DNA of 39,556 nucleotides from an uncultured Sphingomonadaceae bacterium. Lineage in GTDB: Bacteria > Pseudomonadota > Alphaproteobacteria > Sphingomonadales > Sphingomonadaceae. Position numbers and translations under genes: made by a program. How positions within the stretch are numbered: the first letter of the stretch is position 1; each line of letters starts with the position of its first letter. The notes beneath the pieces are model-generated. The model ran no database searches. It saw only the letters and a program-made list of their open reading frames with translations, and had not been told where the DNA came from. This document shows positions 18,907 to 27,900 of the stretch, in pieces. The stretch is from NCBI GenBank assembly GCA_947501325.1, contig CANMVC010000004.1, forward strand, positions 130,001-169,556. Direction: 5' to 3'.

Positions 18907-18989
18907 GAAACCCCCTTTCCTACAACCCCCAGTCTTTGATACACCGGCCCGAATCAAAGGAACAAAAGCAGAACGAAAGGGCCGCAGCC

Positions 18990-19880
18990 ATGGCAGATGA
19001 CACCCCCCATAACTCCAATCTTCCCGTCCCCGCGGCGCAGGAGCCGCCGCCGGAGCGCCCCTATCGTGTGCGCCATGATGGCTGGACGGCGGAGCGGCAG
19101 AATATTTTTATTGAATCGCTGGCCAAGACGCGCTGCGTGCGCGACGCCAGCCGCATGGCGGGGATCAGCTGGAACAGCGCCTATCGCCATCGCAGGCGCA
19201 GCCCGGCCTTTGCCGAACGCTGGGCCCTTGCGCTGCGCCGGTCAGAGACGACCATCGGCGAAGTCACGTGGCAGCGCGCGGTGGAGGGCGTGGAGGAGGA
19301 TGTCTGGTATTATGGCAAGGTGGTCGGCAAGCGCACCAAATATGCCAATGACCTGCTGCGCCTGCTCTATCAGCATGACACCAACGGCGCCGGCCGCGAC
19401 GCGCAGGGGCGCTTTGCGCCGGCTGGTTCGGGGGCGGATGTGCGGGCGGATGTGGATGCCGGTGAGGTGGCCGGTCAGGCGACGGGTGCGGCAGCGCAGA
19501 GGCTGCTCCCTATGGCCAGTCAGCCTGTCGACGTGGATGAGCCCACCATGATCGGGGACCAAACGATCTATCCCCAATGGCTCGCCACGCCCGAACCGGC
19601 GCCGGGCGCGCCCAAGGACAGGCTGGAGGAAAAGCTCAAGGCGATCAGCGAGCGGATCGGCGAGACCGGCAGCCGCAACATCGACCTGCGCACCAATGAG
19701 GGCATGACCGACGAAGTGGTCGAGGCGGTCCAGCGCTTTGTCGCGGGCGGACGGGTGATGCTGCCCGAAAAGTTCAAATGGCTGTCCCCGGAAAAATTTG
19801 AAGCGGCCAAGGCGGCGTTTCTCGCCGAATATCCCGGCGGGGTGGCGGAGGTCCAGCGGGAGCCATCCAGCCAGAGCTAA
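18990..19880 (+). CDS. HTH domain protein of unknown function
   Basis: A 296-residue protein starting at 18990 (ATG after AAAGGG); an ATG at 18936 would add 18 residues with no better ribosome site. A helix-turn-helix is visible around residues 36-75 (NIFIESLAKTRCVRDASRMA then GISWNSAYRHRRRSPAF), reminiscent of phage terminase small-subunit or recombinase-type HTHs. Residues 120-200 are rich in Gly, Ala, Asp and Gln and look disordered. The C-terminus is helical with LSPEKFEAAKAAFLAEYPGG. I recognise the architecture as a common sphingomonad hypothetical protein but cannot name a function. High G+C marks the return to the host-like composition. It converges on the MarR gene, with the two stop codons on opposite sides of a hairpin. 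Confidence 0.75.
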   Translation: MADDTPHNSNLPVPAAQEPPPERPYRVRHDGWTAERQNIFIESLAKTRCVRDASRMAGISWNSAYRHRRRSPAFAERWALALRRSETTIGEVTWQRAVEGVEEDVWYYGKVVGKRTKYANDLLRLLYQHDTNGAGRDAQGRFAPAGSGADVRADVDAGEVAGQATGAAAQRLLPMASQPVDVDEPTMIGDQTIYPQWLATPEPAPGAPKDRLEEKLKAISERIGETGSRNIDLRTNEGMTDEVVEAVQRFVAGGRVMLPEKFKWLSPEKFEAAKAAFLAEYPGGVAEVQREPSSQS

Positions 19881-19907
19881 GCGCGCCAAGGGGGGGGGCG
19901 CGGCTTA
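19878..19907. terminator. Hairpin between converging HTH and MarR genes
   Basis: TAAGCGCGCC (19878-19887) pairs with GGCGCGGCTTA (19897-19907) with one bulged base, around a loop of G residues from a run of nine. The TAA stop of the HTH gene and the TTA (stop) of the MarR gene lie at opposite outer edges of the stem. There is no clear T tract, so it is a probable bidirectional hairpin terminator or transcript-end stabiliser rather than a strong intrinsic one. Confidence 0.45.
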
Positions 19908-20330
19908 ATCCGCGTCGTTGATAATCAGCTCCATCGCCGCGACCACCGTGGCGATGGTCTTCTCGCCGAGCAGGGCATCCACCCGGGCGCTGGTTTCATC
20001 GGTGATCATATCGGTCTTCTGCACCGCTTCGGCGCCCGTTTTGGTGAGCTTGAGCAGCCACGCCCGCCCGTCCTTGTCATCGCGCACCCGCGCGACCATC
20101 TCCAGATCGATGAGCCGCCGTACCATCGCGGTAATGGCCGAATCATTCAGGCCCAGCTCGGTCGCCAGCCGGGTCTGTGTCGTGGTCTCCTCCGACGCGA
20201 TCAGCGCCAGCGCCGACATCTGCGCGGTGGTGACGCCCGCCACCTCCAGCAACCGCCGGTCAGAGCTTTTCTTCAGCACATGGGCGGCAATTTGCAGCCG
20301 CGAATAAAATCGGAGTTTTCTTGCCGTCAT
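19905..20330 (-). CDS. MarR family transcriptional regulator
   Basis: A 141-residue winged-helix protein. The HTH and wing span residues about 42-100: TTAQMSALALIASEETTTQT, RLATELGLNDSAITAMVRRL, IDLEMVARVRDDKDGRAWLL. Flanking helices form the dimer interface usual for the family. It lies divergently 209 bases from an acyl-CoA dehydrogenase gene, with two TTCA-N4-TGAA palindromes in between, which suggests autoregulation and control of the dehydrogenase. The ligand could be an acyl-CoA or aromatic acid by analogy with family members; this is inference. Confidence 0.88.
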   Translation of the reverse strand: MTARKLRFYSRLQIAAHVLKKSSDRRLLEVAGVTTAQMSALALIASEETTTQTRLATELGLNDSAITAMVRRLIDLEMVARVRDDKDGRAWLLKLTKTGAEAVQKTDMITDETSARVDALLGEKTIATVVAAMELIINDAD

Positions 20331-20377
20331 GGGCTTTATGCTATCCTATTTCCGGCGCCTTGTGAACCGATTATAAG

Positions 20378-20389
20378 TTCATAGGTGAA
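20378..20389. promoter_or_regulatory. Probable MarR operator, site 1
   Basis: TTCA-TAGG-TGAA lies within TTATAAGTTCATAGGTG, with TTATAA sequences on both sides (20371-20376 and 20390-20395). It is 48 bases upstream of the marR start codon. The four-base spacer is the same as in site 2. Confidence 0.5.
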
Positions 20390-20449
20390 TTATAAATGAT
20401 GGGTTTTGGCAGGCAAAGGCTGATATTGCTATCTATAGCCTATGTGATA

Positions 20450-20467
20450 TAGTTCAATGCTGAACTA
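20450..20467. promoter_or_regulatory. Probable MarR operator, site 2
   Basis: TAGTTCA-ATGC-TGAACTA is a perfect palindrome with 7-base arms, 73 bases before the start of the acyl-CoA dehydrogenase. It shares the GTTCA-N4-TGAA core with site 1 about 72 bases away. Confidence 0.55.
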
Positions 20468-20539
20468 AATGACGACTCGCGTTTTCATCCATCGCCAATG
20501 CGGACAGGACTGTCCCAACATCCTAGAAAAGGAACCCCA

Positions 20540-21802
20540 ATGATCCAAGATCCCAATGATTCTGAAATGAATGACCTGCGCATGTCCGACGAGGGCCGCG
20601 TGCTCTATGACAAGGTCAAACGCTTCGTCACCGAAGAAGTCGATCCGATAACCGAGCAGTTTTTCGCCATGGGCGAAGGCCGCGCGGAACGCTGGAGCTA
20701 TGCACCGGGGCAGCTGGAATTGCTCGAAGGCGTGAAGGACAAGGCGCGCGAGCAAGGGCTGTGGAATTTCTTCCTGCCGGACGCGGAATCGGGCGAAGGG
20801 CTGAAGAATCTCGATTATGCCTTCATCGCGGGCGTGCTGGGTCAAAATTCTCTGGCGTCCGAATGCATGAATTGCAGCGCGCCCGACACCGGCAATATGG
20901 AAGTGCTGGAACGGGTCGGCACGACGGCCCAGAAACAGGAATGGCTGGTGCCGCTGCTCGAAGGCAAAATCCGCTCGGCCTTTGCGATGACCGAGCCGGG
21001 CCACCCTTCATCAGACGCGCGCAATATTCGGACCGAAGCGGTTCTCGAAAAAGGCGAATGGGTCATCAACGGCGAGAAATTCTACATTTCCGGCGCGGGC
21101 GATCCGCGGTGCAAGGTCATGATCACCATGGTCCGCACCAATCCGGACGGTCCCTCCCACTCGCAGCAATCCCAGATCCTGGTCCCCATCGACACGCCAG
21201 GCGTCGAGATTATCGGACCCATGCATGTGTTCGGCGATGATGACGCACCGCATGGCCATATGCATATCAAATTCAACAATGTGCGCGTGCCGGAAGAAAA
21301 TATCCTGCTCGGTGAAGGCCGCGGTTTCGAGATATCGCAGCTTCGCCTCGGACCGGGACGTATCCATCACTGCATGCGGTCAATCGGCGTCGCAGAACGG
21401 GCGCTGGACCTGATGATTCATCGGGGCGGCAGCCGGGAAGCCTTTGGACAGCCTTTGGCGCTGCTCGGCAAAAACCTGGAAGTCATTTCACGCGCGCGCA
21501 TCGACATCGAAGCCATGCGTCTCATGGTTCTCAAAGCGGCCAAGGCGATGGACGTCATGGGCAACAAACAGGCGCGTGTCTGGGTGTCCATGGTCAAAGC
21601 CTATGTGCCAGAGATTACCTGCCGGATCATCGATGAGGCAATCCAGATTCACGGTGCTGCCGGTGTGTCGCAATGGACACCGCTATCGCGCATGTATGCC
21701 AATCAAAGAACGCTGCGTCTTGCCGATGGACCGGATGAGGTCCACCATATGGTCGTTGGCCGGAACGAAATGGCCAATGCCGGCTACAAGCCGCAACGCT
21801 AG
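20540..21802 (+). CDS. Acyl-CoA dehydrogenase family protein
   Basis: A 420-residue flavoprotein; ATG 20540 follows AAAAGGAA and an in-frame ATG at 20498 would add 14 unlikely residues. The family fold is clear: an N-terminal helical region, the beta domain FAMTEPGHPSSDARNIRTEA with the FAD-binding TEP motif, FYISGAG, and the C-terminal helical domain ending with the DEAIQIHGAAGVSQWTPLSR block and ADGPDEVHH (residues 395-402). It resembles the ACAD10/11-type enzymes more than short-chain ones and probably oxidises an acyl-CoA or hydroxylated/branched substrate in beta-oxidation. Operator-like palindromes upstream and the divergent MarR gene suggest substrate-induced expression. It ends in a clear intrinsic terminator. 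Confidence 0.9.
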   Translation: MIQDPNDSEMNDLRMSDEGRVLYDKVKRFVTEEVDPITEQFFAMGEGRAERWSYAPGQLELLEGVKDKAREQGLWNFFLPDAESGEGLKNLDYAFIAGVLGQNSLASECMNCSAPDTGNMEVLERVGTTAQKQEWLVPLLEGKIRSAFAMTEPGHPSSDARNIRTEAVLEKGEWVINGEKFYISGAGDPRCKVMITMVRTNPDGPSHSQQSQILVPIDTPGVEIIGPMHVFGDDDAPHGHMHIKFNNVRVPEENILLGEGRGFEISQLRLGPGRIHHCMRSIGVAERALDLMIHRGGSREAFGQPLALLGKNLEVISRARIDIEAMRLMVLKAAKAMDVMGNKQARVWVSMVKAYVPEITCRIIDEAIQIHGAAGVSQWTPLSRMYANQRTLRLADGPDEVHHMVVGRNEMANAGYKPQR

Positions 21803-21824
21803 GTCCCGGACGGAACCAGATCAA

Positions 21825-21855
21825 AAAAAGGCCGGATGTCATGTCCGGCCTTTTT
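21825..21855. terminator. Strong intrinsic terminator, bidirectional
   Basis: AAAAAGGCCGGA and TCCGGCCTTTTT form a 12-base perfect stem around TGTCATG, with a T run on the plus strand and a matching A run that becomes a T run on the minus strand. It lies 22 bases after the acyl-CoA dehydrogenase stop and 33 bases past the CHAT gene stop on the other strand, so it can serve both converging transcripts. Confidence 0.9.
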
Positions 21856-21887
21856 GCTGTCTGTGTATGGAGCGGTGACCTGTTGGC

Positions 21888-24800
21888 TTATTCTTCGGTG
21901 AGCAACGGTTTGGAACCGTCGCCGAGCACGACAAAGGCGGCCCAATAATAAGGGTGGGACGTAATCGGATCATCCATGAGCTTCTGTTGTGCCAAGCGCA
22001 GGGACGTCGCCAGCGCGCCGCCGCCTTCGCCGTCTTCGCCAGCTTCTCCGCGGAACATGCCGCCAATTAAACGCTCGGTAGCGTCAAAATCATCCGGCAC
22101 GGGCCAGTGACTGGCCACAACCGATCGTGCGCCCGCGCCGACAAAGGCGCGCACCAGACCGTCCAGAGCATAGTTTCCGCCGGTGGCAACGCCAGCTTCT
22201 CGGGAAGCGCCCACGCTGGCCATACCGGCGGTGTCGCAAGCCGACAGGATCACGACATCGGCATTGAGCCGCAGATCAAAAATCTCCTGAAAGCTTAACA
22301 GGCCGTCAGACCCTTCGCCACCAAAGGAGGTAACCAAGGCGGGGCGCGCCGTGCATTGCGGCTTGGGCGCTGTGACGAGACCATGGGTTGCAAAATGGAT
22401 GATGCGATATTCATTGAGATCATCCTGCGCCAACAGCGCGCTGTCGGAAAACCCCGCGCCGGTCAGAACGCTTGATTGTGAGGAACCGACAATGCTGCTC
22501 GCCAGATTAAGTTCGGACGAAGAAATCGGATTGCCCCATGTTTCAATGCCCCACTGGCACGCATCATCCTGCACAGCTATATTCTGAGGACGGGCATCAG
22601 GCACAGCATTTTCACCCAGGCCAAGATATTTGAACTTGCCCGTTGAGGGCGCAATTGCCCGCACCTCGGCAAAGGATCGTGGCGATACCGCAATCGACAT
22701 ATCGCGGCCTTTGCCAAACCATTGGACGCCGGTAAAATCGAACAGGTCGGAATCGATATCCTGCGTGCGATCCACATAAGCGTCCACGCTCGCCTGATCT
22801 TCGACCAGCAGATAGGGCGGCAGTTGCAACAACGGCCCGTCAGGCTCGTAGATCAGGTGGCTAACGTCAGCGAGTTGTGCGCTAACCGGCTCGAACAAGG
22901 ATAGATAGAGCGAGCGCGCCAGCTCGACATTAAACGGATAGGTGGTCGGCGCGCCATATTCGATACGCACGATGGAATCGCGCAAATCATTCACGGTTTG
23001 CTGCAGGGCCGTCAGATCATCGGCAACTTTAAAGCTGCGGACATCATCGGGTGTGACAAGGATGCTGTAGATGGCATCGCCAACGATATTCACCTTATAA
23101 TAGGCTTCCCCCGTTTTCAGAAGCTCTTGCATCTCATCAAGCTGCATGACTTGCGGGGCCAGCACGCGATACCGGGGAAACTTGCTCAATTGCGATTGCA
23201 GACGCGTTTGCTCCAGCTCCAAATTGCTCAGCGCATCGCGGGCATAGCCGAGATCGCGGATATCATTGGCATTGGGCGAGGCCTTGGATGACAGTTGCGC
23301 GATCTGGATCGTCGTGCGCGCTATTTCCCGTGTGCGCGATACCGCCAGACGAAATAGCGCAGAAGCCTCATCATCGCCTTCGGATAGTTCGCGCGCCAGT
23401 GCCGCCTGTGTTTGCGCAACCCCGGGCCGTTGCAGAGCCTGCGACGCGAGGAACATAGCCGCCGCGGCATCCGCATCATCGGCGGGCCGAGCGATCAGCA
23501 ATTCGAAATATGGTCCCAAAAGATCGCGCATCACAACCGCCGCGCCGGAGACAGAGCTGCTCTCTTTCACAACCGTAGCGTAGAGGGCCAGCGCTTCGTC
23601 AACCGAGCCGCTGCGCCCGAGAAATCCGGCATAGCGCGCTTTGGCCGCGAGCAAGGCAGGAGATTGCGGATATTCTCTTTCAAAAATAGCGATGGCCTCG
23701 GCAAAATGCCCTTTGGCGACATCCAGATTGCCGGAAACCTCCGAAGTCAAAGCCAGTTCCGACCGAATATCCGAGCGCAACCAGGCGGTCGAGATAACCC
23801 TTCCTTCCCGCACGGATTCTATGGTTTGCAGCGCAATATTCTGGGCTTCGGCAGCGGCCTGAAAATCTTCGGTGATACGCATCGCAACGCCGCGCAGATA
23901 GCTTGCCTGACCATCGAGAACCTGACCGCGTTCAAAGTCGCTTAGTCCGCTGTCAAACCCGCCAACCCGTCGCAGGTTTTCGTTTTCGCGGTTGATTTGA
24001 ATGGACAGTTCCGATGTGATCTCACCGGACGAAACGACATTGCCATCAATGCCTTCGGAAATCTTGACCACCGGGCGCTGCAACAGCGCCAGGGCGGCAT
24101 CCGCTTTTTGCTGGTTGAGCAAATGGATCGTGCGGAAATTACGGATCAGTCTTTGCGTGACGCCATCCCGCGCGGCAACGGAAGCATCCGCGCGATCAAA
24201 CAAAGCCTGCGCATTGGCAAATTTGCCCAGATTGGATTGCTGCAGACCTTGGTTGGCGAGGAATTCCGCCGTCCGGCCGGTGCTGTCGTCTCGCGTCACC
24301 AAGGTTTCAAAAAACTCCGATGCCTCGGCGTAGCTACCGCTATGATTGCGCGAATAAGCCTCGCTGCGCGCGCCCTCCATATCCAGTGAACCGGCTTGAA
24401 TCCGCGCAAAGGCAACCGGATCACTGACCGAGGTCGTTGCGACCTCGACCGGACCGGAAACCGGGCGATCGGAAACCAGCGCTGCCAGCCCGAGGCGCAG
24501 AGCGGAGTCATATCCCGCAAGCCCCTGGGCAATATAGGTCGTGTTGCCGCGCACGGTGGAATAGATATGGTGATCAATACGGGTCACGCTGTTGGTACAG
24601 ATGGTCGCGGACACCGGCCCAAGACTGTCTATCGCGGCTTCGTCCTCCGGTCGGCACATCAGCGTGTCCGATACCGTAAAACCCGCCATGGTGACGGGAT
24701 CACTGGCGCTGTCCCGGATAGCCAGAAATGTCCCGACACTGGTCGCCGCATCCCGGCAAACAATACGATAGCCCCGGTCAAACATACCGACCAGTCCGGG

Positions 24801-24968
24801 CAGGTTTGGCGCATTCTGCGCGGTACATAAAACGCCTGTACTCCCGATGCGGAAGCTGTCTTGAACGGACAGTGGCAAATCGCGCGCTTGGACGGGTTGC
24901 GCGGTCATTATAGCGGCTGCAGAGCCGAAGAGCAGCGCGGCGGCTAGCTTGTTTTTCTGTCCGATCAT
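21888..24968 (-). CDS. Exported TPR-CHAT (caspase-like) protein
   Basis: A 1026-residue protein. A signal peptide (residues 1-28, KLAAALLFGSAAAIMTAQPVQA then RDLP) predicts export. Residues about 30-170 form a domain unknown to me with several Cys (LCTAQ, IVCRDA, LMCRPED, TICTNS). Tetratricopeptide-like helical repeats follow (about 190-560), then a linker and the C-terminal CHAT domain (about 700-1020). The catalytic dyad of the caspase/separase-like clan is intact: H862 in HFATHG and C911 in SACDTAG. The domain's end contains VASHWPVPDD. Its ATG overlaps the TpsA stop by 4 bases, so it is the third gene of the tpsB-tpsA operon. A natural reading is processing of the TpsA protein or of a partner at the envelope, but no substrate is shown. 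Confidence 0.88.
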   Translation of the reverse strand: MIGQKNKLAAALLFGSAAAIMTAQPVQARDLPLSVQDSFRIGSTGVLCTAQNAPNLPGLVGMFDRGYRIVCRDAATSVGTFLAIRDSASDPVTMAGFTVSDTLMCRPEDEAAIDSLGPVSATICTNSVTRIDHHIYSTVRGNTTYIAQGLAGYDSALRLGLAALVSDRPVSGPVEVATTSVSDPVAFARIQAGSLDMEGARSEAYSRNHSGSYAEASEFFETLVTRDDSTGRTAEFLANQGLQQSNLGKFANAQALFDRADASVAARDGVTQRLIRNFRTIHLLNQQKADAALALLQRPVVKISEGIDGNVVSSGEITSELSIQINRENENLRRVGGFDSGLSDFERGQVLDGQASYLRGVAMRITEDFQAAAEAQNIALQTIESVREGRVISTAWLRSDIRSELALTSEVSGNLDVAKGHFAEAIAIFEREYPQSPALLAAKARYAGFLGRSGSVDEALALYATVVKESSSVSGAAVVMRDLLGPYFELLIARPADDADAAAAMFLASQALQRPGVAQTQAALARELSEGDDEASALFRLAVSRTREIARTTIQIAQLSSKASPNANDIRDLGYARDALSNLELEQTRLQSQLSKFPRYRVLAPQVMQLDEMQELLKTGEAYYKVNIVGDAIYSILVTPDDVRSFKVADDLTALQQTVNDLRDSIVRIEYGAPTTYPFNVELARSLYLSLFEPVSAQLADVSHLIYEPDGPLLQLPPYLLVEDQASVDAYVDRTQDIDSDLFDFTGVQWFGKGRDMSIAVSPRSFAEVRAIAPSTGKFKYLGLGENAVPDARPQNIAVQDDACQWGIETWGNPISSSELNLASSIVGSSQSSVLTGAGFSDSALLAQDDLNEYRIIHFATHGLVTAPKPQCTARPALVTSFGGEGSDGLLSFQEIFDLRLNADVVILSACDTAGMASVGASREAGVATGGNYALDGLVRAFVGAGARSVVASHWPVPDDFDATERLIGGMFRGEAGEDGEGGGALATSLRLAQQKLMDDPITSHPYYWAAFVVLGDGSKPLLTEE

Positions 24969-27900
24969 AGTCCGTCCCCCTCACTGATATCGCCCGCTGG
25001 TGCCGAGCTGGGAACGCCCATCAGATTCGGGTTGCCCCCGCTGGTAACCGGTTCCGAAATCGTTCCGTTACTGCCCATCGGCCGGGTGTTGATTATCGAA
25101 ACCTTGCGCGAAATCGGGCTTTTGCTGGTCGCCTTTTCTTCGGCTTCTTCCTGCTCTTCTTCGGTCAATTCTTCTTCAACGACCTGCGACTGTTCTTCAA
25201 CGACATCACGGACACTGACGGCTATCGGGCTATCTTCGGTGACCGCCACCAGACAGACGGATGCGGTCAACAAACACCCGTTAATGCTGGAGCCTTCCGT
25301 GAAACCATCGGACGGTGCGACCGGGAAGATAGAATCCCGGACATCATTATTGAGCACCTGTGTGCCATCCATGTTCAGCGTTGCGCCGTAAATGACAACA
25401 TCCAAATTGCCCGTGCCGGTCGGGATTATCTCAACCTGATCGGTTTCGGCATAAAAGCCGTAGAAGACACCGTTGCCGCCGACATTTTGAATGAGCAGGC
25501 TGTCTTCGGCTGCAAAGGTGATGCGGGCGGCCTGAATGGAACCTTCCGGATTGCTGGTTGGCGTGGCGCGCGCCAGGAAATCATCGCGTCCTGCAAAAAA
25601 CGGATCAACGGCCAATTGGTCCAGCAAGGTCGTACTGCCCACATGAATATGCCGGGCCGAGAGGTCCAATATGCCGCCGGGCGAACTGCCTTCGAGCACA
25701 ATACCGCCAGTATCGCTCGCGACGCTGATCGTATCGGCCGTCAGCGACAGCAGATTATCCGTCGCCATGTCGGTTATGTTGAGATTGCCCGACACCCGGA
25801 TATCAGCCGTTGAAGCTATTTGCAGTGCGCCGTCAACGCCGACCAGATTGGCACTGGGAGCATCAGAACCCGTCAGGTCGAGGTCACCAATAACGATCCC
25901 GCCCGAGGCATCAGACTCTATCCGGATCATATTAGCCCGCAGACGTCCTGCTTCGGCATTGCTCAAATCATAGCCAAGCGGACCGGACGCCACGTCACCA
26001 ATCGACACGCCGTCGGTACCGCTATTGATCAATGTCAGTTCCGTCGTATCTGCATCGCCCAGACCGCCGCTTGCACCGATTTCGATATCGCTCGAAGCCA
26101 AGTTTATGATCGGCGCGGTTAAGACACCGCCAAAGCCTGCCAGGCCAGCGGCATCGACGTCAAATAGCGTGGAAAGGACTATATTCCCCTGACTGACGAA
26201 ATTGTCTGCCGTTGCCGCAACCAGATTGCCGCCGGATACCGCGTTATTGATTGTTATCGAACCGCTGGTTGCGACCGGATCAAGCGCAAACAGGGGCGTG
26301 GGATCGCCACCAGGCCCGAAGGATGCCTGCATGCTGGCATTCGCGAGATAGATGAAATTATCTGCGCCGGCTGCCGTGCCAATGCCGCCCGTGGTGATGG
26401 CCGTGCCCGCCAGTAATATGACATCGGTCGCTGCTGTGACATTGCCGGTCGTAATCGCCAAAGGTGTGAGCAACCCGATAGCGGCCGAACCGGTGGATAG
26501 ATCGCCGGTGACAAGACCGCCCGCTGCGTCAAGAGCGATACCCAATATACCGCCACTGCCAACGCCCTGTGCCGAAATATTCCCGTAGCTGGCGCTACCA
26601 AAGGCCTGCGATTCAAAAGCGCCGTCCGTCATAATCACGCCGGTGCCCAGGATCGATTGATCGGAATCGAGCAATATATCATCCAGGCTGGTCAAGCTGC
26701 CCGTTTGTATATTGCCGCCCGCAAAAATATCGATCAACCCGCCGGCATTGGCATTGGCCAATGTCAGCGCGCCCGCGGCATCGATGACAATATCAGTGCC
26801 TGCATCAATATTGCCGAAGCTGGCGCTGCTGCCCGTGACCGCTATGTCTACGTCGGCCCCTGCGATAATGTCCTGAACAGCCACAAGGCCATCAGACGTG
26901 ATGACCACTGCTCCCACAGCCTGGACGATACCGGTATCTAGTCCGGTGACGCTGGACAGGATTACATCAACACCGCCGTCCAAAGCACCCAGAGTAAGGG
27001 CGGCGTTGGATGATATATCAATCAAACCGCCACTGGTCACGTCGCCAAAGCTGATGTCGGCTGTTCCCACCGGTGTAACGATAAAATCATCACCCGTATC
27101 AACAGCTCCGCCCGTGATAGCGCCGGTCTGAGATGCGATTTGTGCTGTGCCGACGGCAGACAGATTGCCCAGCGTAACATCATCAACCGCCGTTACCGTT
27201 AAAGCGCCGCCGCTGTCGAGATCGCCCGTCGTCAATGTTCCGGTCGCATCGAGCAGAAGATCGCCCACGCTCGTCAAATCGCCGGTCTGCGCATTGCCGC
27301 TAACGGCGATGTCGATCACGCCGCCGCTGGCAATATCGCCAAAGCTGACATCCCCGATGACGGTAGTGGTAAAACCGGCGGTCGCCTGAATATTTGTGCT
27401 CAGGATAACATCGGCCGCTGATGCCAAGAGAGTCGTACCCCCGACGGACAGCAATCCGGGATTGACGGGTGGCGTGCCATCGCTGCTGACGACAAAAGTG
27501 CCGTTGGTATCGAGATCCAGATTACCGCCGATGGTAATCACGCCGCTATCTGTCACGACCGCGATGTTGCTGTCGGTGACCAAAGTCAGATCGTTGGTGA
27601 CATTAAGCGTGCCATCTGCAACCGACAAGAAACTCGGAAAATCGCCCGCACCGGCGGTATCCCCAGATATGAACGCATCATAAGAGGCGATCGTCGCTGT
27701 GCCCTGCACAATATCAATCACACCGATTCCAACAGCACTGGTTCCCGCAACGGCGCCTGCGCCGCCATTGGCCGTGCTGAAAATACTGATATTGCCAGCA
27801 TTTAACGAACCCTGTTCGATACGGTTGACGCGGTTCGTCACCAATATAGTGGTGTCAGAACCGGTCGCATCGCCGCCATCGCCTTGCGCGGCGCCTGTAC

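Larger units (their letters stand above)
15577..18935. other. A+T-rich two-gene island (Dcm + Z1), probable horizontal acquisition
   Basis: Between the acnA leader and the HTH gene, base composition changes visibly: runs of A and T, and codons such as AAA, AAT, TTT, ATA and GAT are frequent, while flanking genes favour GC-ending codons. The stretch holds exactly two co-oriented genes, a cytosine methyltransferase and a Z1 ATPase. I saw no integrase, tRNA or obvious direct repeat at the edges. A small imperfect hairpin (CTTTGAT / ATCAAAG arms, 18934-18959) lies just past the right edge. Confidence 0.7.

Noticed and set aside
18934-18959. CTTTGAT / ATCAAAG hairpin as terminator or attachment site of the island
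   Set aside because: Only 7-base arms, no T run and no matching copy at the left edge of the island near 15577.
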